Of a DNA stretch of 64,000 nucleotides, positions 54,998 through 64,000 are shown piece after piece (the first letter of the stretch is position 1; each line of letters begins with the position of its first letter). Under the pieces are notes generated by a model. It was given only the letters and a program-made list of their open reading frames with translations, made no database searches and was not told where the DNA came from. Location: assembly GCA_037179335.1 (NCBI GenBank), contig JAKZHN010000006.1:1488001-1552000 (forward strand), in the 5' to 3' direction. Source of the DNA: Cyclaneusma minus. Lineage: Eukaryota > Ascomycota > Leotiomycetes > Marthamycetales > Marthamycetaceae. The position numbers and the translations under genes are program-made.

Positions 54998-56600
54998 TCA
55001 ACTCATCAAAAACCCCGTCCCCGCCAACACCCCGAGCACCAACACAGTAGTAAGCACACCCGCCCCAATCCGATCCCCCGTCGTAACCGGCGTCTCCAGC
55101 ACCACACTACTCTCCCCCGCCCCCGCATCCGGATCCCCCTCACTCGTCCCCCCCGTCCCATTAGTAACCGGCCCCACCAGATTCTTCTCCTGCACCATCA
55201 AGCTCCCCACCACCTCCAACGCACTCATCTGCGGCCCAAACCCCATCTGCCCATTCAAATCATAAACCGCTCCCGCCGTCCACTTCATGCTACAAAGCGT
55301 TCCGCTCGCGCCGCCGACGCAACTCGCTGCTGCTGCTTGGGCGGAACTTTGGAGCAGGGGGAAGATGAAACCTGTGAGGGATGGGGCGAGCTGCGTGGAG
55401 GCGGCGAGCCAGCGCGAGAAATAGGCTTTGAAGCTGAGCTCGTCGGTGTTGCAGTTGGAGGTGGGTTCGCATTGGCTTTCTTGCATGATAGAGGAAGGAC
55501 TGAAAAAGTAGTTGGTGGCGGCGAGAAGGCCGGTGAGGCGCGTGGTCCATTTATCTGATGCTTTTGTCTATATTCCCCCATGTTTATCAGCATCCAACCT
55601 CAAAAAACCCATAACACGCGCCCGCCTTCAATCACACGCAGAAAATGCTTCCTCCTAATAACTTCCATCGCAGCCGAAATTTTCACCATAGTGTCGGGAG
55701 AAGAGAGGAGAGGGGAGAGGGAAACTCACATAGTTATACATAACAGCAGCCCCATACAAATAAACCCCCGAATTATAACTCCACTCATCATGATCAATCG
55801 AGGTACAATTATCCGTATCCCCACTCCCATCATACACCTGAAACGTCCTCTCATCCAACAACCCCGCCGTCGTCATCCAATCCCACGTCTTCTCCGCCCA
55901 ATCCGCATACGTCTGATTGCCAGTATACCGCGCCAATCTAGCTGCAATATTAAAAAGACATCCATTCGCAATACTATTCTTGTACGTATACCCATTGTTA
56001 AAGCTATAAATCTGCCAGCGCAGACCTCCCCCACAAGTCGACTCGTCCCAACGCGTTACGTATTCGTTAAAGACTGCTTGGGCTAGGGCAAGCCATTGCG
56101 GTTGGTCGGACGGCGGATCGGGATATTTGAGCTCGGCGGCAGACATGGCGGCCATGCCCCAAAAGCCTTGGTCGTCGTTGCCTTCGGTTTTGGTTTGGTT
56201 ATCGGGCATGAAGTCTTCATCTTTGCCGACTTGAAACAACATGCCCTGCGTAACAACGTCGTTGTAAGTGGTGTCGCCGGTGTAGTACCAGTAGTCGATG
56301 AGGGTCATAAACATGCCGCCACATTCCCACCAGTAGTAGGGATAGGGGAGGTTGCCGGGGACGCCACCGGAGACGTTACCGTTGTAGCCGAGCATCATGT
56401 CGTAGGCTATTGTTGCGGCGGCGTTTTTGATGGAGTCTGGGAATGGGGATGTGTTAGTGAGTGATTATGGGCGCAGGATGGGATGAGAGAAGGGAGAAGG
56501 CTGTACCCGTGGAGGTGACGTCGAGGTCGATGGCGGCGACATGATGCGCTGCCAGCAGAGAGGCGGCAGCCAGGCCAGCAGATCTCGGTGATAACCTCAT
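54998..56600 (-). CDS. GH76 alpha-1,6-mannanase-like wall protein (Dcw1/Dfg5 type), GPI-anchored
   Basis: Exons 56507-56600, 55730-56436 and 54998-55567; introns of 70 and 162 bp (donors GTACAG and GTGAGT, acceptors CCCAG and TATAG), phases 1 and 0. Product 456 residues. A signal peptide is encoded by exon 1 (MRLSPRSAGLAAASLLAAHHVAA). The GH76 core has YPYYWWECGGMFMTLIDYWYYTGD, the catalytic Asp pair in GNDDQGFWGMAA (about 119-120), CGGGLRWQIY..NNGYTYKNSIANGCLFNIAARLARYTGN and YNSGVYLYGAAVMYNY. The C-terminus is Gly/Ser/Thr-rich with a final hydrophobic GPI signal (GVLTTVLVLGVLAGTGFLMS). Dcw1/Dfg5 proteins are thought to transfer GPI-mannoproteins from the membrane to wall glucan. Confidence 0.93.
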
Positions 56601-58119
56601 CTTCGCGCCTAGTCGTTCGGTGGTTCTGGGAGATGTGCTATGAAAAGTCGAAGAGAAGGAGTGTTGTTTCAGCAAAGGTCAGATCTCGGTGAACACATGG
56701 GGTTCCAGGTGAGGCTGAGCGGATCTCGTGCACGTCAATGAAAGTTGGGGGCTGTCTGGCAGCGCTGAGGGTCGGGGTGCGATGATTCTCGAGTGCTGAA
56801 TGTTTGCTTCGTGTCCCGCGAAGTTGCTTTCGATGCTCGAAATAGAAGCGAAAGTCGAGAGGCAAGAGAATGAACGACAAGGAGTAGTATCGCGGTGGGT
56901 CAGGGAAAAAGAAACAGGCTCTGCTAGCGGATGTATGCTTTACTGGACTCGAGAATTATAAATGCGCAACAACAGCAGAATCGCGAAATGACAGAAAAAG
57001 GAGAGAAACGAGAATGTTTGGCCTCGACTCGAGCTGATATGTAGCACCTACAAACTGCGCCAGCCCACGCGTGTCCCTCGGAATATCGGATTATCGACGC
57101 CTAATTACTCTGTCGCATTTAGGGAAGCCGGAGAGGGTATGTCAAGTGTACCTCAGCTGTCGCTCACTCACGAAGCTCTTGTCACTCCCCGAAGCCAGAC
57201 AGGGCCGGAGGCTGAGTGGCGCAAACCGGCGCAGATCTCGTGTTTCAGTGTCGCCAGCTCTGGGAGAGGTTTGATATGAAGGGGTAGCATGTGCCGGGTG
57301 GCATAACCTGTCCGAGGTATAAAAGGTCCATTGTCAATGCAAAACATGGTCGGTGGTTTTGGAGTGCACACTGATCTTCGGGGACGGAGAGAGCAGGCTG
57401 CGGAGACAGTTTCCTGTGCGTAACCGTCGCCATGGGAATAACTTCGTTTTCAAGACTGCCACACAGATAGATGAGTGCGAGCGGAAGAGTGGGATGAGCG
57501 ATGTGATGGAGTATCAGGAGTCGTGAAGTTTCCCCGATTCTTGTCGCAATGAGCCCCAGCTGAAGGATTTCCGTCTGCAGTCTACCGCCATTGTGTCAGA
57601 GTCTCGGTGGCCGAAGTCGAAGGACCTCAATTGAAAATGATTCGGCTCGAAGCTCCCATAATGCCCATCTATTCACAGCGTCAGTGATGTCGATATCCGG
57701 AAGGCGATGTTCAGATGTCGTTGTTTTAGGTTTTGGCCATGATGGCATGAAGATCCAATTTTCCCCTTTCCCCAGGATCCACATGGTGCGGAAAATCCTC
57801 CGCAGTCGGACCCACCGCCAAGACCATGCAACGGCCGTGCCCGCTTCGGTCCGCTCTGGGTCTGAAAAGTGAAAAGGATATCGAGCCTCCAACATTGATG
57901 AGCGTTTTTCAGCTGTGGGTTCTTAAGCATAGATCGGCCAAGATCCAGAAATGGCTAGCCTGGCAGCGCTATAACCCTTCCAGGCGTCCAAATAGTTGTC
58001 GGTCACTATGTGCTCAAGACCTCTATTGCTTCGTGGATATAATGTAGTTTTTGGTATTTGTAAAATCCTAGTCATAGAAGACGTAGCACCTTCGCTCGTC
58101 GACGCCCATTAAATAACAT
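56601..58119. other. Intergenic, no gene seen
   Basis: The promoter of the GH76 gene and the 3' flank of the arabinofuranosidase gene. A tRNA-like A/B-box pair lies on the minus strand at 57026-57064 without a full fold. Short frames only. Confidence 0.45.
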
Positions 58120-59302
58120 CTATGCAGCATATCGTTGAGCCACAATATTCGCCTGCACCTGCGCCTCCGTAGCATCCGAAGGATAGCCCTGGGTCATGCA
58201 TCCCTCGTAGAAAGTACCCACAGCAGAGATACTGTTGTCACCACCAATGCCCAGAACAATCGCACCCTGCTTCTTCATCGGGTTGTAGCCAGCAGGCCTT
58301 GCACCGCTGTAGTAAGTGTCCAAATTACCACCATTTCCATTGCCTCCGCGGATCGCATAGTGATTGGCCTCTCCCTTCACCCAAGCAGTCACGAAGCGGT
58401 GATTGATCGTAGGTGTCTCCGGGTTATATCCGATCTTGCCGCCCGAGAAGAGGTTGTCCTCGAGATCTGCCATGATCCATGGACCGGTGCCGAAGCCCGT
58501 ACCCCAGATCCTGCAGCTACCGAAGTAAATCGCTTCCATGGTGCCGGGGCCGTCGTCTTTGTTGTTGGTCTCAGCATTACCGTAATCGAAACAGCAGCCA
58601 GAGTTGGAATGCAAGCCATCAAGCACAGCGTACATGCCCTCAGGAGCATCGCCAGTAGCAACGCCTCGGGTGTTGTCTCGTCGGTAGCCGATTCCTTCGG
58701 TGACGTAGACACCGTAGGCTTTGTGGCCGCCGAGCGTGATGGGCGCGGCGTTGGCGTTGGCTGGATTGTCGTAACCTCCGCCCCGAGGACCGCGGGCTGC
58801 GCCGCCGGGGGGTGCGGGCTGGAGGTGGTTCTCTTTGCCGGTCTGGTCGTAGATGATGCTGATGAAGCAGGTGGTGCCTTGGCAGAATTGGTCCTGTTGG
58901 GCGGCATCGGCTACGCCGCCTGCGCTGAGGGTCTTGATGTCGGCGGTCTTGAGATCGGAGTTGCGGGTTACTTGGTAGATGATGCCGTTGAGGGAGTCGA
59001 AGAGAGCGCGAGTGGTTGAGCTGTTGGGGAGATTAGCAAGATTTTCTTGGTCATGTCGAATGTAATTGGGGGTGTTTGGACCGCCCTTCCAAGCCCGTTC
59101 TCTGGGGATGGGAAGGGAAGAAAGGGCGATTCATAAAACACCCAATGTCATGGCTGTGGTGGATCGGTGGATGTTGACGGGAGACTCAAACTCACTGTGC
59201 AGCGACACAAGGTGTTCCACCCGCCCTGTAGATGTCGCACGGACCAGCGCTAACCAGCGCGCCGGTGACAGCTAGACCGAGACTTGCGTAGAAGGCGAAC
59301 AT
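58120..59302 (-). CDS. abfB: GH54 alpha-L-arabinofuranosidase B, catalytic domain only
   Basis: Exons 59196-59302 and 58120-59020; intron from GTGAGT to CCAACAG splits the His codon of AAHSTTRAL (phase 2). Product 335 residues. Signal peptide about 1-19, then the mature start GPCDIYRAGGTPCVAAHSTTRALF typical of AbfB. Family marks: ISIIYDQTGKENHL, the vicinal Cys pair in GCCFDYGNAE (178-179), the nucleophile Glu in WIMADLEDNLFSG (about 223), RGGNGNGG, YYSGARPAGYNP, and the acid/base Asp in GIGGDNS (297). The protein ends soon after the catalytic domain; most characterised AbfB enzymes carry an additional arabinose-binding CBM42 of about 160 residues, absent here. The enzyme removes arabinofuranosyl side chains from arabinoxylan and arabinan outside the cell. 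Confidence 0.95.
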
Positions 59303-61639
59303 GACTGCGAGAGAGAACGGCTTGATCTCGATAGAATGACTTGATCGACTCGACACTGAAACATGGTGGCTACTTATCCTACTATTCCTATATAACTTGC
59401 GATCTTCTCTCTACATGCTCAGCATTCCATTTCCGCAGGGGTCTCGTATATGCCCTGAAAAGTGGAAAGTTACTGCAACGGCCCGCTCGGGTTTGCATCG
59501 TCAATGCTTGCAGCTCCAAGGGGATCTTGGTGAAGGACATGATGATGATTTGTTATTGGATACATATGCCTTAAAGCAGGCTCACTTTGCTTGTACAGGA
59601 AGGCGTAAGGCCATAATTACAATCCATTTAGGGAGGACAAAATTTGTGACATCTTTTTAGAGTGTAGCTCTACGCCTTACAGAGAATGAGTCTTGCATTT
59701 TCCTATTTGAGCGACCGGAGACCGCGGCGGGCCGAGATGTTCTCAAAGAGAATACGAATTCCTTGATTTTCCTTAGAATAGATTCGGATTCGGATTCCAC
59801 GGACTCCGATTTCAACTGAGAGATGCCGAATGTTTAGAATTCATCGGGAAGTAGTTGAGACGGATCCCACCCTCTATGCGTGGCAAAATGCACGTCATTC
59901 CTGCAGCCCGTCCTCACCCGTATTCGGGCCCAACGAAAAGTGTTTAAAGCTTCCCGGGAAGGGCCGACGGCATGAACGGACCTCGCTGCGGCTGAGTATT
60001 TTACTTTTCATCTTTTCTTCTATGTTCTCGTCTCCCCCACTTTGCGAACGGAGACTGACGGAAGAAGCACCCGTACCTGGGTAACGTTAGACTCAGAGTG
60101 GCCGAGTACCTGCTTCAGGATAGAAACATGGCGCCGAAGAAGGTGGTATGAACCGCTCGGTAGAAGCAGGAACAAAACTTTCGGATCGCCGGATCACGTG
60201 TGCTAGCACTGTGGGTCTGGGGGTATGGTGTGTATTGTCTATACTAGAGAGGGAGAGCTCAAGGCTCTCCCCCAGCTATCTACTGCCTGCGCTGGCGCTA
60301 AGCTCTAGCGCAGCGCCAGCCGGTCCGTCCGCGTGTCGGTCATGTGACTGCCTGAGGCTACATCCACATGTCCGCTCAAACAAAAGGAGTCTAGACTGCA
60401 CTCTTCCTCGGCCTTGACATGGATCGTATCCCGAGATCTCAGATCTATATTCGAGGTTCTGGAGCTTTCTGATAGGTGCGCTTGTTCGTATCAAACTCCA
60501 TCTTAGCACCCCAAGTCTTTCAAACAAACTTGAAGGTTAGGACTGGAGTTGCTGCTTTTTCATTGAGTAGGGACAAAAGGGCTTAGATTCGAGCTCTTGA
60601 TCCATGCGCGGCAGCTCGTTACGGGTATTAACCTGTACCGAGCTCTCCAAGATGTCAGACCAAAAGAGTCATATTCGTCTAAACATTCCCCATATCAACC
60701 CATCTTCACAACCCTGGGCTGACCCAAGTTGTTTCCTCAGCCTGCCCTACCACAAAATCTTCATGCGACTGAACTTCCCAAACAGCCCTCACTAGAACCT
60801 CCCCAAATTGGAAGATGCGTCGTAAGGTATCGACTGGCGCAGGTCCATAACCCATCCTTTTTCTTTTCACTCTCGGCCTAAGCTACCTAGAAGTCTTGTA
60901 CCTGCTTCTGACTTGCGGACCGAAACCTGTGGCATCTGCAAGGGGGCTCATTGGGCCAGGGGAACTTTGGACGGAAAATTGGGGTAGGATTCGGGCCGAG
61001 CTTTCAGCTTTCCCTAAGGGCTATTGCAAAGGTATTCGACGATTCTATCTGTCTCTGTATATTCCACCTCCAGTAGCACGATGTACCAAATTCTCCACTG
61101 AGTGCAGGGCCGTCCATCAATCAGGCTCAGGTAAGCAACAAAGCTCTCTAAGACTGGGAATATGAATGCTAACCTCTTCTAAGAAGGTGGAGACGACGTC
61201 ACAGACTTTTTTTCCAGCGTCGGAACACTTGTTCACTACATGCAACATACTTCGGAAAAAACTATCCACAAAGCCTGACGTCGCCGCTCGCTGTAAATGA
61301 ACTCAGCTATGAAGACAAAGCCGGCAAATACACGATTTCTTCAGTATTCCGGATCGGGGTTCCAAAGGAACGTCATTCCAACTCGTCATCCTTTTCACAA
61401 AGAAAAACTCGACTTTCGCACTTTTGGTACCCTCGACCCGCAAGAGCCTTTTGAATTATAAAGGTATGTTTCAGAGACTTGGGCTCATCGTTTTCCTTTT
61501 TCTCCTGTCAGAAGTCGAGCGTCAGTACTAAGCAATCTCCAAAGCTTCAACTCGGTCTTCTAATCATCATTTGACGAGCGCATCATTGGCAATACCTCGC
61601 CATATTCTCATCCAAATACGGATCTAATTTATCGGCATC
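59303..61639. other. Gene-poor stretch
   Basis: Promoter of the arabinofuranosidase gene, then about 2 kb with no supported gene. A perfect 9-bp inverted repeat, GCTGGCGCT/AGCGCCAGC, lies at 60291-60299 and 60312-60320. Confidence 0.45.
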
Positions 61640-62431
61640 ATGGAGAACCAGGAAGAGCATCGGGCACCCCGGGATCTTGCCTTGCGAGAGCAGATCACAA
61701 GGATGAACGAAACCTTTGCAAATATGGCAATGAACACGGACTTGCCAACTCTTCCATTCAACTTTGGAATCCGCTTCCGCAACGGCGTCACGGAAATCAA
61801 CTTTCGCATCCGCAACACCCTTTTGAAGGTTCTAGCCATCTCTGCCGTTGGTTGGATCCTGCTCAACGCTGTTGCTGCTTGGAACCACATTCCCGATCAC
61901 TCGAAAGTTCCCTCCCAGACTTATGATTATGTCACATCATGGCCTCCAGCTGCCTTCAAGAGCTCGCCAATCGATATATGGGATGTGCATCTCGCAGAAA
62001 AGAACGTTAGAACGGCCGAGAAAGCCTGGAAGATGTTCGAGTGCGACCACCCACAGAAGCTCATTTCAAAGAAAGACTTTGAATATTGCAAATCCTTACA
62101 ACACAGCATTCCGCAATTGCGACAAGAAGTCCAGAACAAAAAGCAGGAATTAGCGCAGTTTAAGGTACAGCAGAAAGAGGCTGCAGCTCGTAAATCTGGC
62201 GATGGCCGACTGCCACACGCCGCCGCAGAGCTGCGGGAGACTTTCGAACACGGAAAGAAGGAACTGAAACAGGCCAAGACACATGCGAAAAAGACGGTAG
62301 CCAGTTCCTTTTCGTCTCTGGAAAAGAAGGTGGAGGCGGAGAAAGAATCGATCACTACTCTGAAGGGTCTTCTTCTGACAGCGGGTGCTTTGGCATTTGT
62401 GTATGTGCTGCCGAACATATGGAATTTGTAA
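61640..62431 (+). CDS. Unknown membrane protein with central coiled coil
   Basis: Intronless, 263 residues. The N-terminal 60 residues are soluble and charged (MENQEEHRAPRDLALREQITRMNETF). A first hydrophobic helix lies at about 61-81 (LLKVLAISAVGWILLNAVAAW). A Lys/Glu/Gln-rich helical region with heptad character occupies about 125-235 (SIPQLRQEVQNKKQELAQFKVQQKEAAARK; SSFSSLEKKVEAEKESITTL). A second hydrophobic segment closes the protein (LLLTAGALAFVYVLPNIW). The two membrane ends flanking a coiled coil suggest a hairpin or tether in an internal membrane. No family recognised. Confidence 0.65.
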   Translation: MENQEEHRAPRDLALREQITRMNETFANMAMNTDLPTLPFNFGIRFRNGVTEINFRIRNTLLKVLAISAVGWILLNAVAAWNHIPDHSKVPSQTYDYVTSWPPAAFKSSPIDIWDVHLAEKNVRTAEKAWKMFECDHPQKLISKKDFEYCKSLQHSIPQLRQEVQNKKQELAQFKVQQKEAAARKSGDGRLPHAAAELRETFEHGKKELKQAKTHAKKTVASSFSSLEKKVEAEKESITTLKGLLLTAGALAFVYVLPNIWNL

Positions 62432-62815
62432 AAATCCGGCGGCTTTGCGACGACCTCTCCGATAGGTGAGAGATTATCATGCCTCAGTGGCTGGGGTGAA
62501 AAAGAGATGGTAGGACTCAGCTGGGGTGACGTATAGTTCGAGGTGATTCGAATCATTCTCAAGGTATTTGAAATGCATCAGCTAGGATTTTTTAGCCATA
62601 TCCAGAAATAAAAATATATATCATGAATTCGTGCTGCTTGCAGTGATTGAAAAGCTAAACCAAGCCGGATGGGTAAAATCACCCGGAACTTTATGAAGGA
62701 ACCTGAATCCAAGACGAAATAAATGCCCTCTGTCCAGATCTAAGAAGCCTCCACGCGATAACAAGATTCCGTATATGATCTTCACGTCGCTATATCAGCC
62801 ATCTGTTGCTTCACC
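62432..62815. other. Intergenic, no gene
   Basis: Convergent 3' flanks; AT-leaning, with AAATAAAAATATATAT near 62606 that could act in polyadenylation. Confidence 0.5.
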
Positions 62816-64000
62816 TCAACCGATGTAGACAGGCAACCTGCTATCTTTGAACTCAGTCCGTTCAATCATCCTGTCCTCCGGGTTGAAGTCGTGCAGAAAT
62901 AACCATGCCCACATCTTGAACATCAGCGCCAGCCACACAGCGCCTTTTTTAGGAGAGTATCTTGAATACAGGGTGGCTGTGTTGCTGGCTGTGTCGCTCT
63001 CTGCCACTGAGCGCGAATCTCCCGAGATTGTGCTGTCTCTTTCTCTTCCAGCTTCACGCACTACCTCCTGCGCAACAGCCGAGTAGACATACTTGAAGTA
63101 GAACCCGACCAATATGCTCTCCTTGGGGTTCGATCTTGTCTCGCTTGCTAGCTGCTTCTCCAAAGCGCCTTGCTTGTCGAAAACAGTGGCGAAATGCAAA
63201 GCAACAACTTCTCGAACATCTTCTATCATTGTCTTGAGTACATCGTCTACTCTTCTGACGGCTTCATGTAGAGAATCAAGCAAAGTTATCATGGCCATAG
63301 AACAGTCGTTTTCTGCTTTGTCGTGTTGTTGTTTCCGTGCTTCGTCTGAAGGCCAATACTTCTCCGACCTCGCGTTCTCAAGAGCAGTTTTCGCAGTGAT
63401 GTATTTGGTGATTTTGTCGGCAAGCCGCTGTCCACCGGGGGCTTCCATACTCCCAAATCGGAACATCCCCTTGATTTCAGCCACAAGTTCATGACGTTCC
63501 CCGTCAACCTCATTGACCTCACTCGCATATGTCCTTAAACACGTAGCGATATCGATTCCCGGAGTCCAGGTATCTGCGCACGGATTCGGAAGTCTGCGAA
63601 ACCTTGATCCCGGGATGTGAAAGGACTTGCCCACCATGGCAATGAGCTCGAAGGTGCCTGGTATATCGTTATTATTGGTCAAGAAAATGCTGTGAACTCA
63701 ATACTTACTGGAGAACATGGGTGAGCGTTTTCCCATTGCCATGAAACGCCTAGAATCCAGGCCGGGCAAAGAGCGCTTCAAGGAATTTTCCAATCGATCC
63801 GGACCAACCTCGATATTCTCCACGAAAATAGACGGCACGTCTCCGAAGCAAAGTCGCTTGATCTCTACACAAGGGATAACTCTATTGTCTTCGTGTACTG
63901 GTGGCGACAACCACGAGAACCTCATCAAGATACCGAGACCTGACACGTACTCGCTCTTGATCATGTATCCGTTCCCCCCCGCACTTAGAGTCGGAGTTTT
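62816..64000 (-). CDS. Conserved fungal protein of unknown function, 5' end beyond the window
   Basis: Visible exons 63709-64000 (open to the edge) and 62816-63657. The 51-bp intron (GTAAGT to ACCAG) joins PMFS to STFELIAMVGKSFHIPG in phase 1. 377 residues are visible, starting KTPTLSAGGNGYMIKSEYVSG. Well-formed motifs: FELIAMVGKSFHIPGSRFRRLPNPCADTWTPGIDIATCL and KYITAKTALENARSEKYWPSDEAR, then a helical region, a Ser-rich linker, and a C-terminal hydrophobic segment (GAVWLALMFKMWAWLFLHDF). It resembles, from memory, fungal proteins annotated as 'modin', but I cannot confirm this. Confidence 0.7.

Noticed and set aside
1..64000. CRISPR arrays, insertion sequences, bacterial operons, intact transposons
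   Set aside because: No regularly spaced repeats, transposase or reverse-transcriptase motifs were seen; the genes are eukaryotic with introns.

Overview
The window looks like nuclear DNA of a filamentous ascomycete (Pezizomycotina, probably a plant- or surface-associated Dothideomycete). Reasons: short introns (most 48-72 bp) with GTRAGT-like donors and CTAAC-like branch sites; a tRNA with an intron just 3' of the anticodon; and typical fungal protein families (GH17, GH76 and GH54 enzymes with signal peptides or GPI tails, a SAT4/PTH11-type rhodopsin-fold membrane protein, Nep1/Emg1). Gene density is low: about 15 well supported protein genes and one tRNA, separated by gene-poor stretches of 1 to 8 kb.

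Layout. 0-4.2 kb: three fragments or broken copies (F0, F1, F2; + strand) of a protein family I do not recognise. 5.3-13.5 kb: a TetX-like FAD monooxygenase, a GPI-type GH17 glucanase and a PhoD-like phosphatase. 14.4-19.9 kb: two apparently intact members of the same family (F3, F4; - strand) plus an out-of-frame extra module (F3b). 21.4-23.5 kb: a VOC/glyoxalase-fold protein with a long Ser-rich tail. 26.1-27.0 kb: EMG1/NEP1. 30.7-31.8 kb: a conserved secreted protein. 31.9-40 kb: gene-poor, with a short inverted-repeat cluster, an AACTTC-rich low-complexity tract and a strong hairpin. 40.1-42.6 kb: a kinase-like protein, an ankyrin protein and a tRNA-His. 43.8-50.2 kb: a SAT4/PTH11-like membrane protein and a four-exon ankyrin protein. 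51.1-51.6 kb: a relic of the last exon of that ankyrin family, lying between direct repeats. 52.0-59.3 kb: a type-B carboxylesterase, a GH76 (Dcw1/Dfg5-type) wall enzyme and a GH54 arabinofuranosidase. 61.6-64.0 kb: a coiled-coil membrane protein and a gene running off the right edge.

The cell-surface set (GH17, GH76, carboxylesterase, secreted protein) and the plant-wall enzyme (GH54) suggest wall remodelling and plant-polymer use, but nothing shows that they are co-regulated. The most unusual item is the F family: a short N-terminal exon, a conserved phase-1 intron, an LGDL-type helical segment, acidic Ser-rich linkers, repeated coiled-coil modules and a C-terminal module with an F..xYPEY block followed by a W.RH block. 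It is present in at least five places within 20 kb, and several copies are broken.
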